From NCBI RefSeq assembly GCF_000775285.1, contig NZ_JJML01000013.1, forward strand, positions 1 through 33,283: a stretch of DNA of 33,283 bases, given 5' to 3'. The notes beneath the pieces were generated by a model. That model was not told the origin of the DNA, ran no database searches, and worked only from the letters and a program-made list of their open reading frames with translations. The DNA is from Neosynechococcus sphagnicola sy1. GTDB taxonomy: Bacteria > Cyanobacteriota > Cyanobacteriia > Neosynechococcales > Neosynechococcaceae. Below, piece by piece: positions 19,005 through 27,280 of this stretch. The position numbers and the translations under genes are program-made. Within the stretch, counting starts at the first letter, position 1. Every line of letters begins with the position of its first letter.

Positions 19005-19982
19005 ATGAAGTCGAAAGTTTGGCATATCATTGGGGATAAGCGGGCAGGTGGCTCCAATCACTTTGTGAAGCAATTGGTGGTGTCTCGATTGCGCGATCGC
19101 TTTGCTTTTTTAGTACTCCGCCTGGAAGAAGCCAGGGCACTGTTGAAAACTGAAAAACCCGATCTGATTGTTTTCCACTATCCCTGTGCCTGGAAATATC
19201 TTTGGGATTTGGTGTATTTCAAGACGAAAAGTCCCTTATTCATTTGTGAACATCATTATTGTCAAGGGTTTGAAGCTGATCAAGTTCATTCAAGAATGCG
19301 GTTTCGTTGGCTCCTAAGAATTGCCTATGGAATTGCCAATGGGGTAGTGAGTGTTTCCCAGGCTCAATGTCAATGGATGCTGGCTGCCCATCTGGTCAAT
19401 CCAAGGAAAGTCAGGGTGATTACCCCTGCATCCAGGGTGGAAAATTTGTTGACGCTGCCCGCTAAATTTCCCTCCAGCCCCCTAATTCTGGGAGCCTATG
19501 GACGATTTGCGCGCCAAAAAGGATTTGATCGATTACTCAAAGTGATGGCTCAACTGCCGTCGGAAAAATTTCAACTCCTCTTAGGGGGGTATGGGCCCGA
19601 TGAAGCCATCCTTCAGCAGCTAGCTGAAAATCTACCCCAGGTTCAAATGGTTGGCACCATTGGCGATGTTGCACAATTTCTGTCTCGGTGTCATGGGGTG
19701 GTAATTCCGTCTCGTTGGGAACCCTGGGGCTTAGTCTGTTTGGAGGCAAAGGCAGCGGGGAAAGCCGTCTTGGTCGCAGCGGTTGATGGCTTACCTGAAC
19801 AGGTTCAGGGATGCGGTGAGGTAATTCCCCTTAATGATCTGGATGCCTGGAAAGATGCGATCGCTGCATTAGCGGAGCAAGATTTGATCACGTGGGGCAA
19901 AAATGGCAGAGCCTCCGTAGTAAATGCTTGGGAAAATTGCTTAGATCATTGGGAAGCATTTCTAGGAGACGTGACAATGTGA
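19005..19982 (+). CDS. Glycosyltransferase, GT4 family (GT-B fold)
   Basis: 325 residues, retaining glycosyltransferase of the group 1/GT4 type that adds a sugar from a nucleotide donor to a lipid-linked acceptor on the cytoplasmic side. The N-terminal domain has a glycine-rich acceptor-side loop (IGDKRAGGSNHFVKQL) and the C-terminal domain carries the donor site: LGAYGRFARQKGFDRLL, LLLGGYGPDEAILQQLAE, and the E-x7-E motif in PSRWEPWGLVCLEAKAAGK. It is shorter than many GT4 enzymes (about 370-400), mainly because of a compact N-domain. Its stop overlaps the GTG start of the flippase gene by four bases, so translation is coupled. The sugar transferred is unknown. Confidence 0.88.
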   Translation: MKSKVWHIIGDKRAGGSNHFVKQLVVSRLRDRFAFLVLRLEEARALLKTEKPDLIVFHYPCAWKYLWDLVYFKTKSPLFICEHHYCQGFEADQVHSRMRFRWLLRIAYGIANGVVSVSQAQCQWMLAAHLVNPRKVRVITPASRVENLLTLPAKFPSSPLILGAYGRFARQKGFDRLLKVMAQLPSEKFQLLLGGYGPDEAILQQLAENLPQVQMVGTIGDVAQFLSRCHGVVIPSRWEPWGLVCLEAKAAGKAVLVAAVDGLPEQVQGCGEVIPLNDLDAWKDAIAALAEQDLITWGKNGRASVVNAWENCLDHWEAFLGDVTM

Positions 19983-21232
19983 AACAATGGCTAACTGCTA
20001 AGTTGCAACAACTAGATAGTCCGTTTGTCCGTAATGTGGGGTGGCTAGGCGGATCGGGGGCGCTGATTCGGGTTTCTCGGTTGTTAGCAACCATTATTTT
20101 GGCGCGTTTTCTGACTCAACATGACTATGGTTCAGCGGCGTTGGTGTTAACTAGCAATGAGTTTGTCCGCGTCTTTACTCGCAATGGGGTCGTCGTCCGC
20201 TTAATTCAAACTGAGGCAGAAAATTTATCCCATCTTTCCCAGTCGGCCTACTGGCTGAACTGGGCTATGTTTATCGGGCTATTTTTTATTCAATGCGTAG
20301 TTTCATTTCCCATTGCTTGGTTTTATCGGGATACTCAAATTATTTTGCCGATCTGTGTCATGGGTTTGAATTTGTTAATGATTCCCCAAGGACTGGTGCA
20401 GGCGGCACTGTTGCAACGGGAAGGGCGTTTTAAGGTGATTGCCCTGACGGAAATGACACAAATTTCCACCGATAATATTCTTTCAGCTATTTTGGCGATC
20501 GCTGGATTGGGAATGTGGGCGATCGTGTTACCAAAAATTCTGGTCGCACCCATTTGGGTTTATATCATTACCAAAAATCATCCCTGGCGACCCCAGGGGA
20601 AATTTACGACGGAGCATTGGGGAGACTTAGTGGGTTTCGGACAGAGTGTCTTGGGTGTGGAATTACTGAATACCCTCCGAGCCAATTTAGACTATTTGAT
20701 TATCGGACGATTTTTAAGTCTAGATGCGCTGGGCATTTATTATTTTGCCTTTAATGCAGGATTAGGTATCAGCTTGGGAATTATTACCTCAGTGAAGTCG
20801 GCCTTATTGCCCCATTTATGTGATGTGCGCGATAATTTACAACAATTTAAATCTCGATATCTACAAAGTCTCAAAACCATTGGCCTGATTATTATTCCCC
20901 TGGTTTTGCTCCAAGCATCGCTGGCACCTTTTTATGTGCCAATTGTCTTTGGACATAAATGGATTGCTGCGACACCAATTTTGATTTTAATTTGTCTATC
21001 AGCCATTCCCCGTCCCTTTGCGGATTCTGCTTCCCAGTTGCTGTTAGCCATCAGTCAGCCCAAACTGGACTTGATTTGGAATCTAATTTTTACTGTTATT
21101 TTTGCGATCGCCTTATTAATTGGTGTCCATTGGCAAGGCGTGGGAGTTGCCACGGCTGTATTTTTAACACATCTGATTTGTCTGCCTTTCTTTACCGTCT
21201 GGGCTTCTCGATATGTCTTTAAAGATGCCTGA
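19979..21232 (+). CDS. Polysaccharide flippase, Wzx-like (MOP superfamily)
   Basis: A 417-residue integral membrane protein of the polysaccharide-transporter family that flips lipid-linked repeat units across the inner membrane. Typical features are the N-terminal amphipathic segment followed by GGSGALIRVSRLLATIILAR, ARFLTQHDYGSAALVL, a conserved mid region LRANLDYLIIGRFLSLDALG with IYYFAFNAGLG, and about 10-12 hydrophobic segments. I place the start at GTG 19979, overlapping the previous stop as ATGTGA, because AGGAG lies just upstream at about 19963; the frame is open further upstream but lies inside the GT4 gene. It overlaps the next gene by eight bases. Substrate is presumed to be the locus polysaccharide. 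Confidence 0.87.
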   Translation: MKQWLTAKLQQLDSPFVRNVGWLGGSGALIRVSRLLATIILARFLTQHDYGSAALVLTSNEFVRVFTRNGVVVRLIQTEAENLSHLSQSAYWLNWAMFIGLFFIQCVVSFPIAWFYRDTQIILPICVMGLNLLMIPQGLVQAALLQREGRFKVIALTEMTQISTDNILSAILAIAGLGMWAIVLPKILVAPIWVYIITKNHPWRPQGKFTTEHWGDLVGFGQSVLGVELLNTLRANLDYLIIGRFLSLDALGIYYFAFNAGLGISLGIITSVKSALLPHLCDVRDNLQQFKSRYLQSLKTIGLIIIPLVLLQASLAPFYVPIVFGHKWIAATPILILICLSAIPRPFADSASQLLLAISQPKLDLIWNLIFTVIFAIALLIGVHWQGVGVATAVFLTHLICLPFFTVWASRYVFKDA

Positions 21233-22297
21233 ATGGGCAATACTGGCGACGGTCAGTGGCCTACTTTCTGGTCTGCTTGTTCTTCCCGCTACAGCCTTAC
21301 CCCTCTCACCGGGGGATCGCATCGAAGTCTCCATTCCCAATGAAACCTATTTTGCACGGGTCTATGAGGTTAACCAGGATGGCAATTTAGAAGTTCCTTA
21401 TTTGGGGTTAGTTTCTGTTTTAGGACTAGAGCCACAAGCAGTTCAGAAAAAACTTATCTGAAGCCCTGATTAAAAAAAAACTTTTTTCCGCCTCAGCGGC
21501 TGCAACTGTCCGTTCAAGTCGTGATTTGGGCTCCGGTGCAAGTCAGCATTGCTGGAGAACTTTTTCAACCGGGACGGGTGTTAATTAATGAACCTAGTGA
21601 TGTTCCCATGATCACTTCAATTTCGGGAGATAGTCGGCAGATAACAGGCAATTATCCCGTGAGACGGTATCTGACTGTTGCGATTCGGGCAGCCGGGGGA
21701 ATTTTACCAACAGCGAATGTTACCCAAGTGAAATTGAGACGGGGGCATCAAGAGCAAACCATTGACCTTTCAGGAGTTTTTACCGGAACGCCAATTGAAG
21801 ATATTCCCCTGATCGCAGGGGATCAAATTATTGTGCCCAGGAGCGATCGCTTTCAACCCGAACTCATGCGTCCTTCTCAAATTACACCTCCAGGGATTAA
21901 AGTTTTTGTTTCCAATCTCACCACGCCTGCGACTAGTAACGCCACCTCTGCCGTTGGCAACCAACAGGAGGGGATTACCTTTCCCTATGGGGCTCGCTTT
22001 AGCCAAGCGGTGATTTCTGCCAACTGTGCCGGAGGAATTTCCACTACAAACGCCGATCGAAAAGCCATTTTAGTCCGTGTTGATGCGTTGACGGGTAAAA
22101 CGACCGTTGTCGAACGAAAGGTGGAAGAATTATTACGCAACTCTTATAGTAATGAAGATAACCCGCCACTTCTACCGAGAGATGGAGTTGCTTGCTATGA
22201 TTCAAATATCACTAATACTCGGGATATTTTTCGCTCAATTTCAGACCTGCTAAATCCTCTAAATCCCCTGCTTTTATTACTCAATTTCTTACGTTGA
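21225..22297 (+). CDS. Outer-membrane polysaccharide export protein, Wza/OPX-like (two frameshifts)
   Basis: Periplasmic/outer-membrane export protein forming the exit channel for the polymer. The signal peptide (ILATVSGLLSGLLVLPATA) is followed directly by the polysaccharide-export domain (LSPGDRIEVSIPNE, EVPYLGLVSVLG), then a SLBB-type domain (VSIAGELFQPGRVLINE, LTVAIRAAGGILPTANVTQV, IPLIAGDQIIVPRSDRFQ) and a C-terminal extension ending in hydrophobic LLLLLNFLR. No lipobox cysteine follows the signal peptide, unlike Wza. The frame breaks in a run of six A near 21446-21451 and in a run of nine A at 21472-21480. Removing one base from each gives VQKNLSEALIKKNFFPPQRL and about 356 residues. 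The ATG at 21225 overlaps the flippase end; ATG 21213 is an alternative. The stop overlaps the next start as TGATG. Confidence 0.83.
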
Positions 22298-23728
22298 TGG
22301 AAACTGAGCCTAAATCACTATCGGTAGAATTACAAACAACAGTCTCAGGGAAATTGTTGCCCTGGCCACGCATTTTAAAATATATTATTGTTGCTCTACT
22401 CGCTAATGGAATAATCTGGGCTTTTTCCCTAGGGTATTTAAAAAACGTAAAGCCGATCTATACCAGTGAATTAACCCTGAATGTTGCCGCAAATGGACAG
22501 GGTGTCAATGTCAATTTGCCAGATGTGGGGCAGGCTGTCACTTCCACCACGTCTGCTTTTGGTGCAACCTCTGACCCACGGGAAAATTACAAATTGATGG
22601 TCATGGGAGCGACTATTTTGCGAAATGCCGCAGAATTGGTGCATTTATCAGAGACAGACTTTGGTGAGCCAAAAGTCAAAATCATCAATAATACAACCAT
22701 GATGGAGATTAAGATCAGTGGCAACAGTGGGGAACAAGCCCAAGAAAAGGCAAGGGCCCTTTATCTTGCCTTAACCGATCGTCTGACAGTATTACGAGCT
22801 AACGAACAGGCCCAACGCAATAAAGCGATTAAGCAAGCCGTCGCCAGCGCCCAAGAAAAACTCGCCAATGCTCAACTCCGTCTCTCTAGCTACAAAGCGT
22901 CATCGGGTCTCAACTCTGTGGAACAAATCACCAATTTAATTGGTAATATTGAAAGCCTACGCAAACAACGAGCTGAACTCAGAGCCCAGGAACGACAAAC
23001 CCGCGATCGCCAACATCAACTCTCTGCTAATTTGGGACTCTCGGCTGAGGACGCGGCGGCAGCCCTGCTGCTCCAAACCGATCAACAATTCCAAAAAAGT
23101 TTGAAGGATTATAGTGAGTCCACCCTGGCTCTGAAAACATTGCTGGAAAATCGGGGGGGACAACTATCCTGATGTCATTGCCCTCCGTGAAAAACAATCT
23201 GCTGCCCTGCTTGTGCTCCTGAAAAGAGGGCGTTTACTGTTAGGGAGAACTATTAATCAATTTGCATTAGAACGCCTGAGTCTAGACAATAGTAATGGCT
23301 CGGGAATTAAACGTGGTGAGCTGTTTCAACAACTGGTACAGCTGAATTCAGAACATCAAGGTCTGGTGGGCCAACTAGCCGTATTAACCCAACAAATAGA
23401 TCAACTAGAAACTCGACTGAATCTTTTTTCCCAAAAACAATCCATTTTAGATCGGCGTTTTCGAGAACTTCAAATAGCGGAGGCAATTTTTACCTCTACC
23501 TTGGCAAAAGTAGATTTAGGAAACAGTGACCCCTACGGTTCTTTCCCGTTGCTAGAGTTGGTTGAAGATCCTAGTCTCCCTGAAGAACCTACGGCTCCAA
23601 AACCAAAACTCGTGGTTATTGGCTCCATTTGCGGCTCGATTTTAATCACGCTCGGCTTAACGTTAATCTGGTGGCGGACTCCCATTCTCAAAGTCACCAA
23701 GAAAACAATTCAAGACATTCTTTCCTAA
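22297..23728 (+). CDS. Polysaccharide co-polymerase / chain-length regulator, Wzz/GumC-like (frameshift)
   Basis: Inner-membrane protein controlling chain length and export, linking the polymerase to the outer-membrane channel. Repaired length is about 476 residues. The first membrane helix is at residues about 27-47 (YIIVALLANGIIWAFSLGYL), followed by a periplasmic Wzz domain (PIYTSELTLNVAANGQ). Then come long coiled-coil helices rich in Gln, Glu and Ala (IKQAVASAQEKLANAQLRLS, IESLRKQRAELRAQERQTR) and a second membrane helix near the end (LVVIGSICGSILITLGLTL). There is no C-terminal tyrosine kinase, so it is a kinase-free co-polymerase. The frame breaks in a run of seven G at 23153-23159. 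Removing one gives ENRGDNYPDVIALREKQSAA, a typical family sequence. The start at ATG 22297 shares a base with the previous stop. Confidence 0.85.
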
Positions 23729-23773
23729 GCCTCACTTAAGCTCCTTTGAGCAGCCAATCCCCGTAAATCCTCT

Positions 23774-25102
23774 ATGTCTGACAGCCCCACCATTCAACCT
23801 AAAAACTTTCCAGAACGAATGGTTTGGTACAGCATCATATGGACCTATGGCTTCTATCTAATCGGTGCAACATATATTGTTGGCTCGGTTTTAAGTTGGA
23901 TTCTAACCCTTTATTTATTGTTCAAGGTTTGGGTGCAAACGGAAGATACCCCTGCCGAAGAAAAAATTGTTGTTCCTTGCATTACCTGGGTTTGGATTCT
24001 GGGGATGTTGGCCATGGAAGTGGCATTAATCATCGGTCATTTAGACTATGACTTGTCGATGGGCGAGCTGATCAAATCTTCTGTCGGATGGGCTAAAGGG
24101 TGGGCTGCTTTAGCTCTCTATCCCTTGGTTGGTGCTCTTAATATCCGCCCCCAAATCATCTACCGGGCAATTTGCATTATCGGTTTGCAAACGCTGATCA
24201 TCTCTCCGTTGTTAATTGCGGCTCCAATCTTACATTTTCCCGAAATTATCTATGTTTCTCCGCTTCGGCTTGTCGGTGGCCCCAGCGATCGCTTCTTTGA
24301 TGTTTCCTTTTATGAAGTCGATTTCGATGGTCAAATTCGCCAACGTCTCTTCACCCCTTGGGGGCCAGCCCTGGGGTTTGTTGCCAGTATTTATTTTATT
24401 TTGGTCCTAGGGGAAAAAAATCCCAAATGGCGTTGGTATGGCATTATTGGATCGATTTATTTAGGTTACATTTGTAAATCTCGATTATCTTTAGTTTCAT
24501 TGCTCTTAACTCCGATTATTACCTTTTTCCTTTCCCGCTTGAGCCGCCCTATTATTCTCATTTTTCTGGGATTTACTACCACGATTACGGGGATGTTTGC
24601 ACCTGCGATTCTCAGTACCCTCGATACGATCATGACGAAATTCTCCGAAGCCAGAGCCGCATCCAGTAAGGTCAGAGGCATCCTCAGAGAAATTGCGGGT
24701 CATCGCTGGGAAACAGAAGCCCCAATTTGGGGACATGGTGTTGTTGAAGCTGGCCCTCATGTAACGGAGTTTATGCCCATTGGCTCCCATCACACCTGGT
24801 TTGGTTTATTATTTGTTAAGGGTCTTGTGGGGTTTTATTCCTTAGCAATCCCAATGGTGATTAGTTTTTTTGTGTTATTGTTTAAATCTCAAAAATATGA
24901 AACTGCTAGAGTGGCATTAGGGATTCTTTTTACACTGTTTCTCTATACGTTTGGTGAAAATTTAGAAATTTTAGCTTATCTATATTGGCCTGGTCTGATC
25001 GTGATTGGCATTGCCTTTAAGCCATCGATTCTACCCAGTGCAGTGATCTCAGTACCATCTTCCGATGGCAGTGAGGTTCAGCATATTCAGACGCATGGCT
25101 AG
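23774..25102 (+). CDS. O-antigen ligase/polymerase-like membrane protein (Wzy candidate)
   Basis: 442 residues with about ten hydrophobic segments, opening with VWYSIIWTYGFYLIGATYIV. The large loop in the second half carries HRWETEAPIWGHGVVEAG and IGSHHTWFGLLFVKGLVGFY, matching the pattern of Wzy/O-antigen ligase proteins, in which a histidine-rich periplasmic loop motif (H-N/H-x-W/Y-L-x-x-L/F-x-x-x-G) is followed by two or three helices. Expected role: joining lipid-linked repeats into polymer in the periplasm. Its position at the end of the sulfotransferase-GT4-Wzx-Wza-Wzz series supports the polymerase role over ligase. Wzy proteins vary greatly in sequence, so the exact reaction is inferred. 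The stop overlaps the end of the convergent carboxypeptidase gene by about four bases. Confidence 0.75.
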   Translation: MSDSPTIQPKNFPERMVWYSIIWTYGFYLIGATYIVGSVLSWILTLYLLFKVWVQTEDTPAEEKIVVPCITWVWILGMLAMEVALIIGHLDYDLSMGELIKSSVGWAKGWAALALYPLVGALNIRPQIIYRAICIIGLQTLIISPLLIAAPILHFPEIIYVSPLRLVGGPSDRFFDVSFYEVDFDGQIRQRLFTPWGPALGFVASIYFILVLGEKNPKWRWYGIIGSIYLGYICKSRLSLVSLLLTPIITFFLSRLSRPIILIFLGFTTTITGMFAPAILSTLDTIMTKFSEARAASSKVRGILREIAGHRWETEAPIWGHGVVEAGPHVTEFMPIGSHHTWFGLLFVKGLVGFYSLAIPMVISFFVLLFKSQKYETARVALGILFTLFLYTFGENLEILAYLYWPGLIVIGIAFKPSILPSAVISVPSSDGSEVQHIQTHG

Positions 25103-25983
25103 GGTTGGGCTGTGTGCCCTCGGGCTTTATAGAACGTCTCTAGGCTGGCGCGATCGCCGACGAATCGCCAGTGCCAGGGTTCGTAACTCACCCCCTGAGG
25201 ATTGCCCTGGGGGAAGGACAACTCAAAGCTAAAGCCAGCCGCATGGACTTGCAGCCATTGAAAGGCATGGGTGTTTTCAAAATCGCGGTTCAGATTTGTG
25301 GCGGGAACCGTCCCATCACCGATGTCCACGGCATAACCCGTATGATGTTCACTGTAGCCCGGAGGGGCACTTACTTCCGCTCGTTTGGCCGTCGTTTGTT
25401 CCCGTTCTTCTTTAACTTTGAAAAACAGATAGTTTTGATCCGCAATGGTGCGAAACCCAGAAATTGGCACCAGGGACACTCCATCTGCCTGGGCAGCCGC
25501 CACCATCTGCTGAAAAGCCCTTGCTGCGGCTCGACGCAGTTTCAGGCTGCCATCAGCAACGATCGGGGCTAACTCTGAGTGGGGTGCTTCGGCATAGGCA
25601 AAATGCCCTAAAACTTGATCTGCAGGCTGTCCCGAGATCGAAGGCTGGGGAGTTGCCGAATTAGCTGACGAGGCGAGATTGGCCGGACGCAGAACTTGCA
25701 GGAAGCCCCAAAGACTGAGTGGCGCGATCGCCCCCAGCCCTAGCAGAATTACAGCCCAACGGAGCCGAGAGGATTTTCGGGGGGAGGAACCTGCACTGGG
25801 AGTGATGCGAAGTGCCTCCGGAATATCATCCTGGAGCGGCTTTGGGGGTAGCTTTCCTGACAGGCCAGTTTTTTTCCAAGGGAGTCTCTTGCACCTAGGG
25901 GTTTCACTGATCCAAATTGTAGACTGGCGAAGGGAGGGTTGGTCTAAGTACCCATGTTCCCTCGTCTGGTTACTCGCTGGCAA
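25099..25983 (-). CDS. Membrane-anchored D,D-/L,D-carboxypeptidase, VanY family (peptidase M15B)
   Basis: Zinc peptidase that trims the C-terminal D-alanine from peptidoglycan stem peptides in the periplasm. A single membrane helix (RWAVILLGLGAIAPLSLWGF) precedes a Ser/Ala/Pro linker and the catalytic domain of about 180 residues. The latter has VSLVPISGFRTIADQNYLFF, the zinc motif YSEHHTGYAVDIGDG (His and Asp ligands), and YEPWHWRFVGD (catalytic Glu and third zinc ligand His). The N-terminal start is unclear. In frame there is a TTG at 25983 and an ATG at 26016, both overlapping the end of the upstream channel gene. The first ~45 residues are not convincing protein, and a seven-A run in this part may hide a further frame error. 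The domain assignment is firm. Confidence 0.82.
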   Translation of the reverse strand: MPASNQTREHGYLDQPSLRQSTIWISETPRCKRLPWKKTGLSGKLPPKPLQDDIPEALRITPSAGSSPRKSSRLRWAVILLGLGAIAPLSLWGFLQVLRPANLASSANSATPQPSISGQPADQVLGHFAYAEAPHSELAPIVADGSLKLRRAAARAFQQMVAAAQADGVSLVPISGFRTIADQNYLFFKVKEEREQTTAKRAEVSAPPGYSEHHTGYAVDIGDGTVPATNLNRDFENTHAFQWLQVHAAGFSFELSFPQGNPQGVSYEPWHWRFVGDRASLETFYKARGHTAQP

Positions 25984-27183
25984 ACCATTTTTTATAAAGC
26001 TCCTGGTAAGTGCCATTCTCCTTTAACACCAGGAGTGCCTCATTAATGCGTTTGCGATAGGGGCTATTTTTTGCTAGGGCAATGCCATAGTCCTCACGAC
26101 GGAAAATATTCCCGACGACCTCCACCTTCCCCTTGCCCTGATTCGAGGCATAGTAGAGCAACACCGGCGCATCAAATACCACCGCATCAACTTTGTTATC
26201 GAGCAGCGCTTGATAGGCTTTCTCAATCTGGGGATATTCTGCGAATTGAATTTTGCGTTGTTGCAAGTACGTTGCTGAACTGCTGCCTGTGGTGGTGGCA
26301 ACCCGTTTCCCTGGTAAATCGTCTGGTCCTCGAATACTGCCTTGAAGTTGCTGTACCGTCAGGGACGTGGTCACGGTCGCTGTAAAGTAAGCAATAAAAA
26401 ACCACACTGGTAAACATCATCAAGATGGCAACGATCCGTCCCAGTGGGCCTTTGGGCATATCGTCTACTTGAGCGCCCAAGGTGCCTGCTGACCACCAAA
26501 TTGCCGTGAAGATCCCTGGGAAATAAGACTGACGCTGGAAGATGCTATCTTCTCGATGACGCTCGAACAACCAGATCAAATGAGCTGGCACCAGAATCAT
26601 CAGCACCGTAATTCCTACCAGTTGTAAAAAACCCAGCAGAAAAGATAATCGACGCCAGGTTGAACCCCCCGCCTCCGTTGGACATGTTGGTTCGAATCAG
26701 AATTTCCAAACCCGATTGAAACATGGGCAGCGAGAAATCCAACTCCTTCTCTCGTTCCGCCGTGATGGAAATGGCGGCAATGCCCACATTCACCTTCCCA
26801 GACTTCACATCGGTGAGGAGATCCTTCACCGTCGGTTTAACGATGAGGTCTGACTGCACCCCCATTTCCTTGGCGATGCCTTGCCAAAGCTCCATGCTGA
26901 AGCCTGTGAGTTGACCCTTCTCCTGGATCACGAAGGGTGAAATGACGCGCGTCCCTACTCGTAAGGTCGGGTTGGCAGTCTGAGCTGGGCTAGGCTCAGC
27001 AACGACCAGTAACAGCAGCATTCCCCCTGCTAGAAAATGCCAAAGATTAGGTTTCCGGGGAGGATGCGGCTGATCCAAATCGGATGGGTAGCCGCGTTGA
27101 TGAGATTTCCTACGGGATAGCCGCGAGAATAAACCTGTGTTCACAGCAAACCTACTTACAAAACTGGCAGGATTATAGAGCAT
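25970..27183 (-). CDS. GluR0-like ligand-gated ion channel / glutamate-receptor homologue (two frameshifts)
   Basis: Repaired length about 403 residues. A polar N-terminal tail is followed by a signal-like helix (LWHFLAGGMLLLLVVAEPSP), then ligand-binding lobe S1 (LRVGTRVISPFVIQEKGQL, GIAAISITAEREKELDFSLP with the conserved Arg), M1 (LQLVGITVLMILVPAHLIWL), a pore loop (IFTAIWWSAGTLGAQVDDMP), M3 (FIAYFTATVTTSLTVQQLQG, the counterpart of the receptor SYTANLAAF segment) and lobe S2 (GSIRGPDDLPGKRVATTTGS, NKVDAVVFDAPVLLYY). This is the layout of prokaryotic ionotropic glutamate receptors. Unlike GluR0 the pore lacks TVGYG and reads TLGAQ. Frame breaks: A6 near 26626-26631 (or the adjacent A4) and A6 at 26396-26401 on the plus strand. 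Removing one base at each site joins the parts. The ligand is likely an amino acid; ion selectivity is uncertain. Confidence 0.82.
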
Positions 27184-27231
27184 TCTCTAGGGCACACCAA
27201 AAAATCCTGCTGCCATCGTTCCAGATTGATC

Positions 27232-27261
27232 AAAAAAAAAGACCGTTCATTGTGAACGGTC
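27232..27261 (-). terminator. Intrinsic terminator of glnN
   Basis: Read on the minus strand: GACCGTTCA, loop CAA, TGAACGGTC (9-bp perfect stem at 27241-27261), followed by nine T (27240-27232). It lies 20 bp after the glnN stop and separates it from the downstream channel gene, which therefore needs its own promoter. Confidence 0.93.
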
Positions 27262-27280
27262 CTGCTCAAGTAAAGAAATG

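Noticed and set aside
26688-26700. GGTTCGAATC, resembling a tRNA T-loop
   Set aside because: It lies inside the channel coding sequence and lacks surrounding arms that fold into a tRNA.
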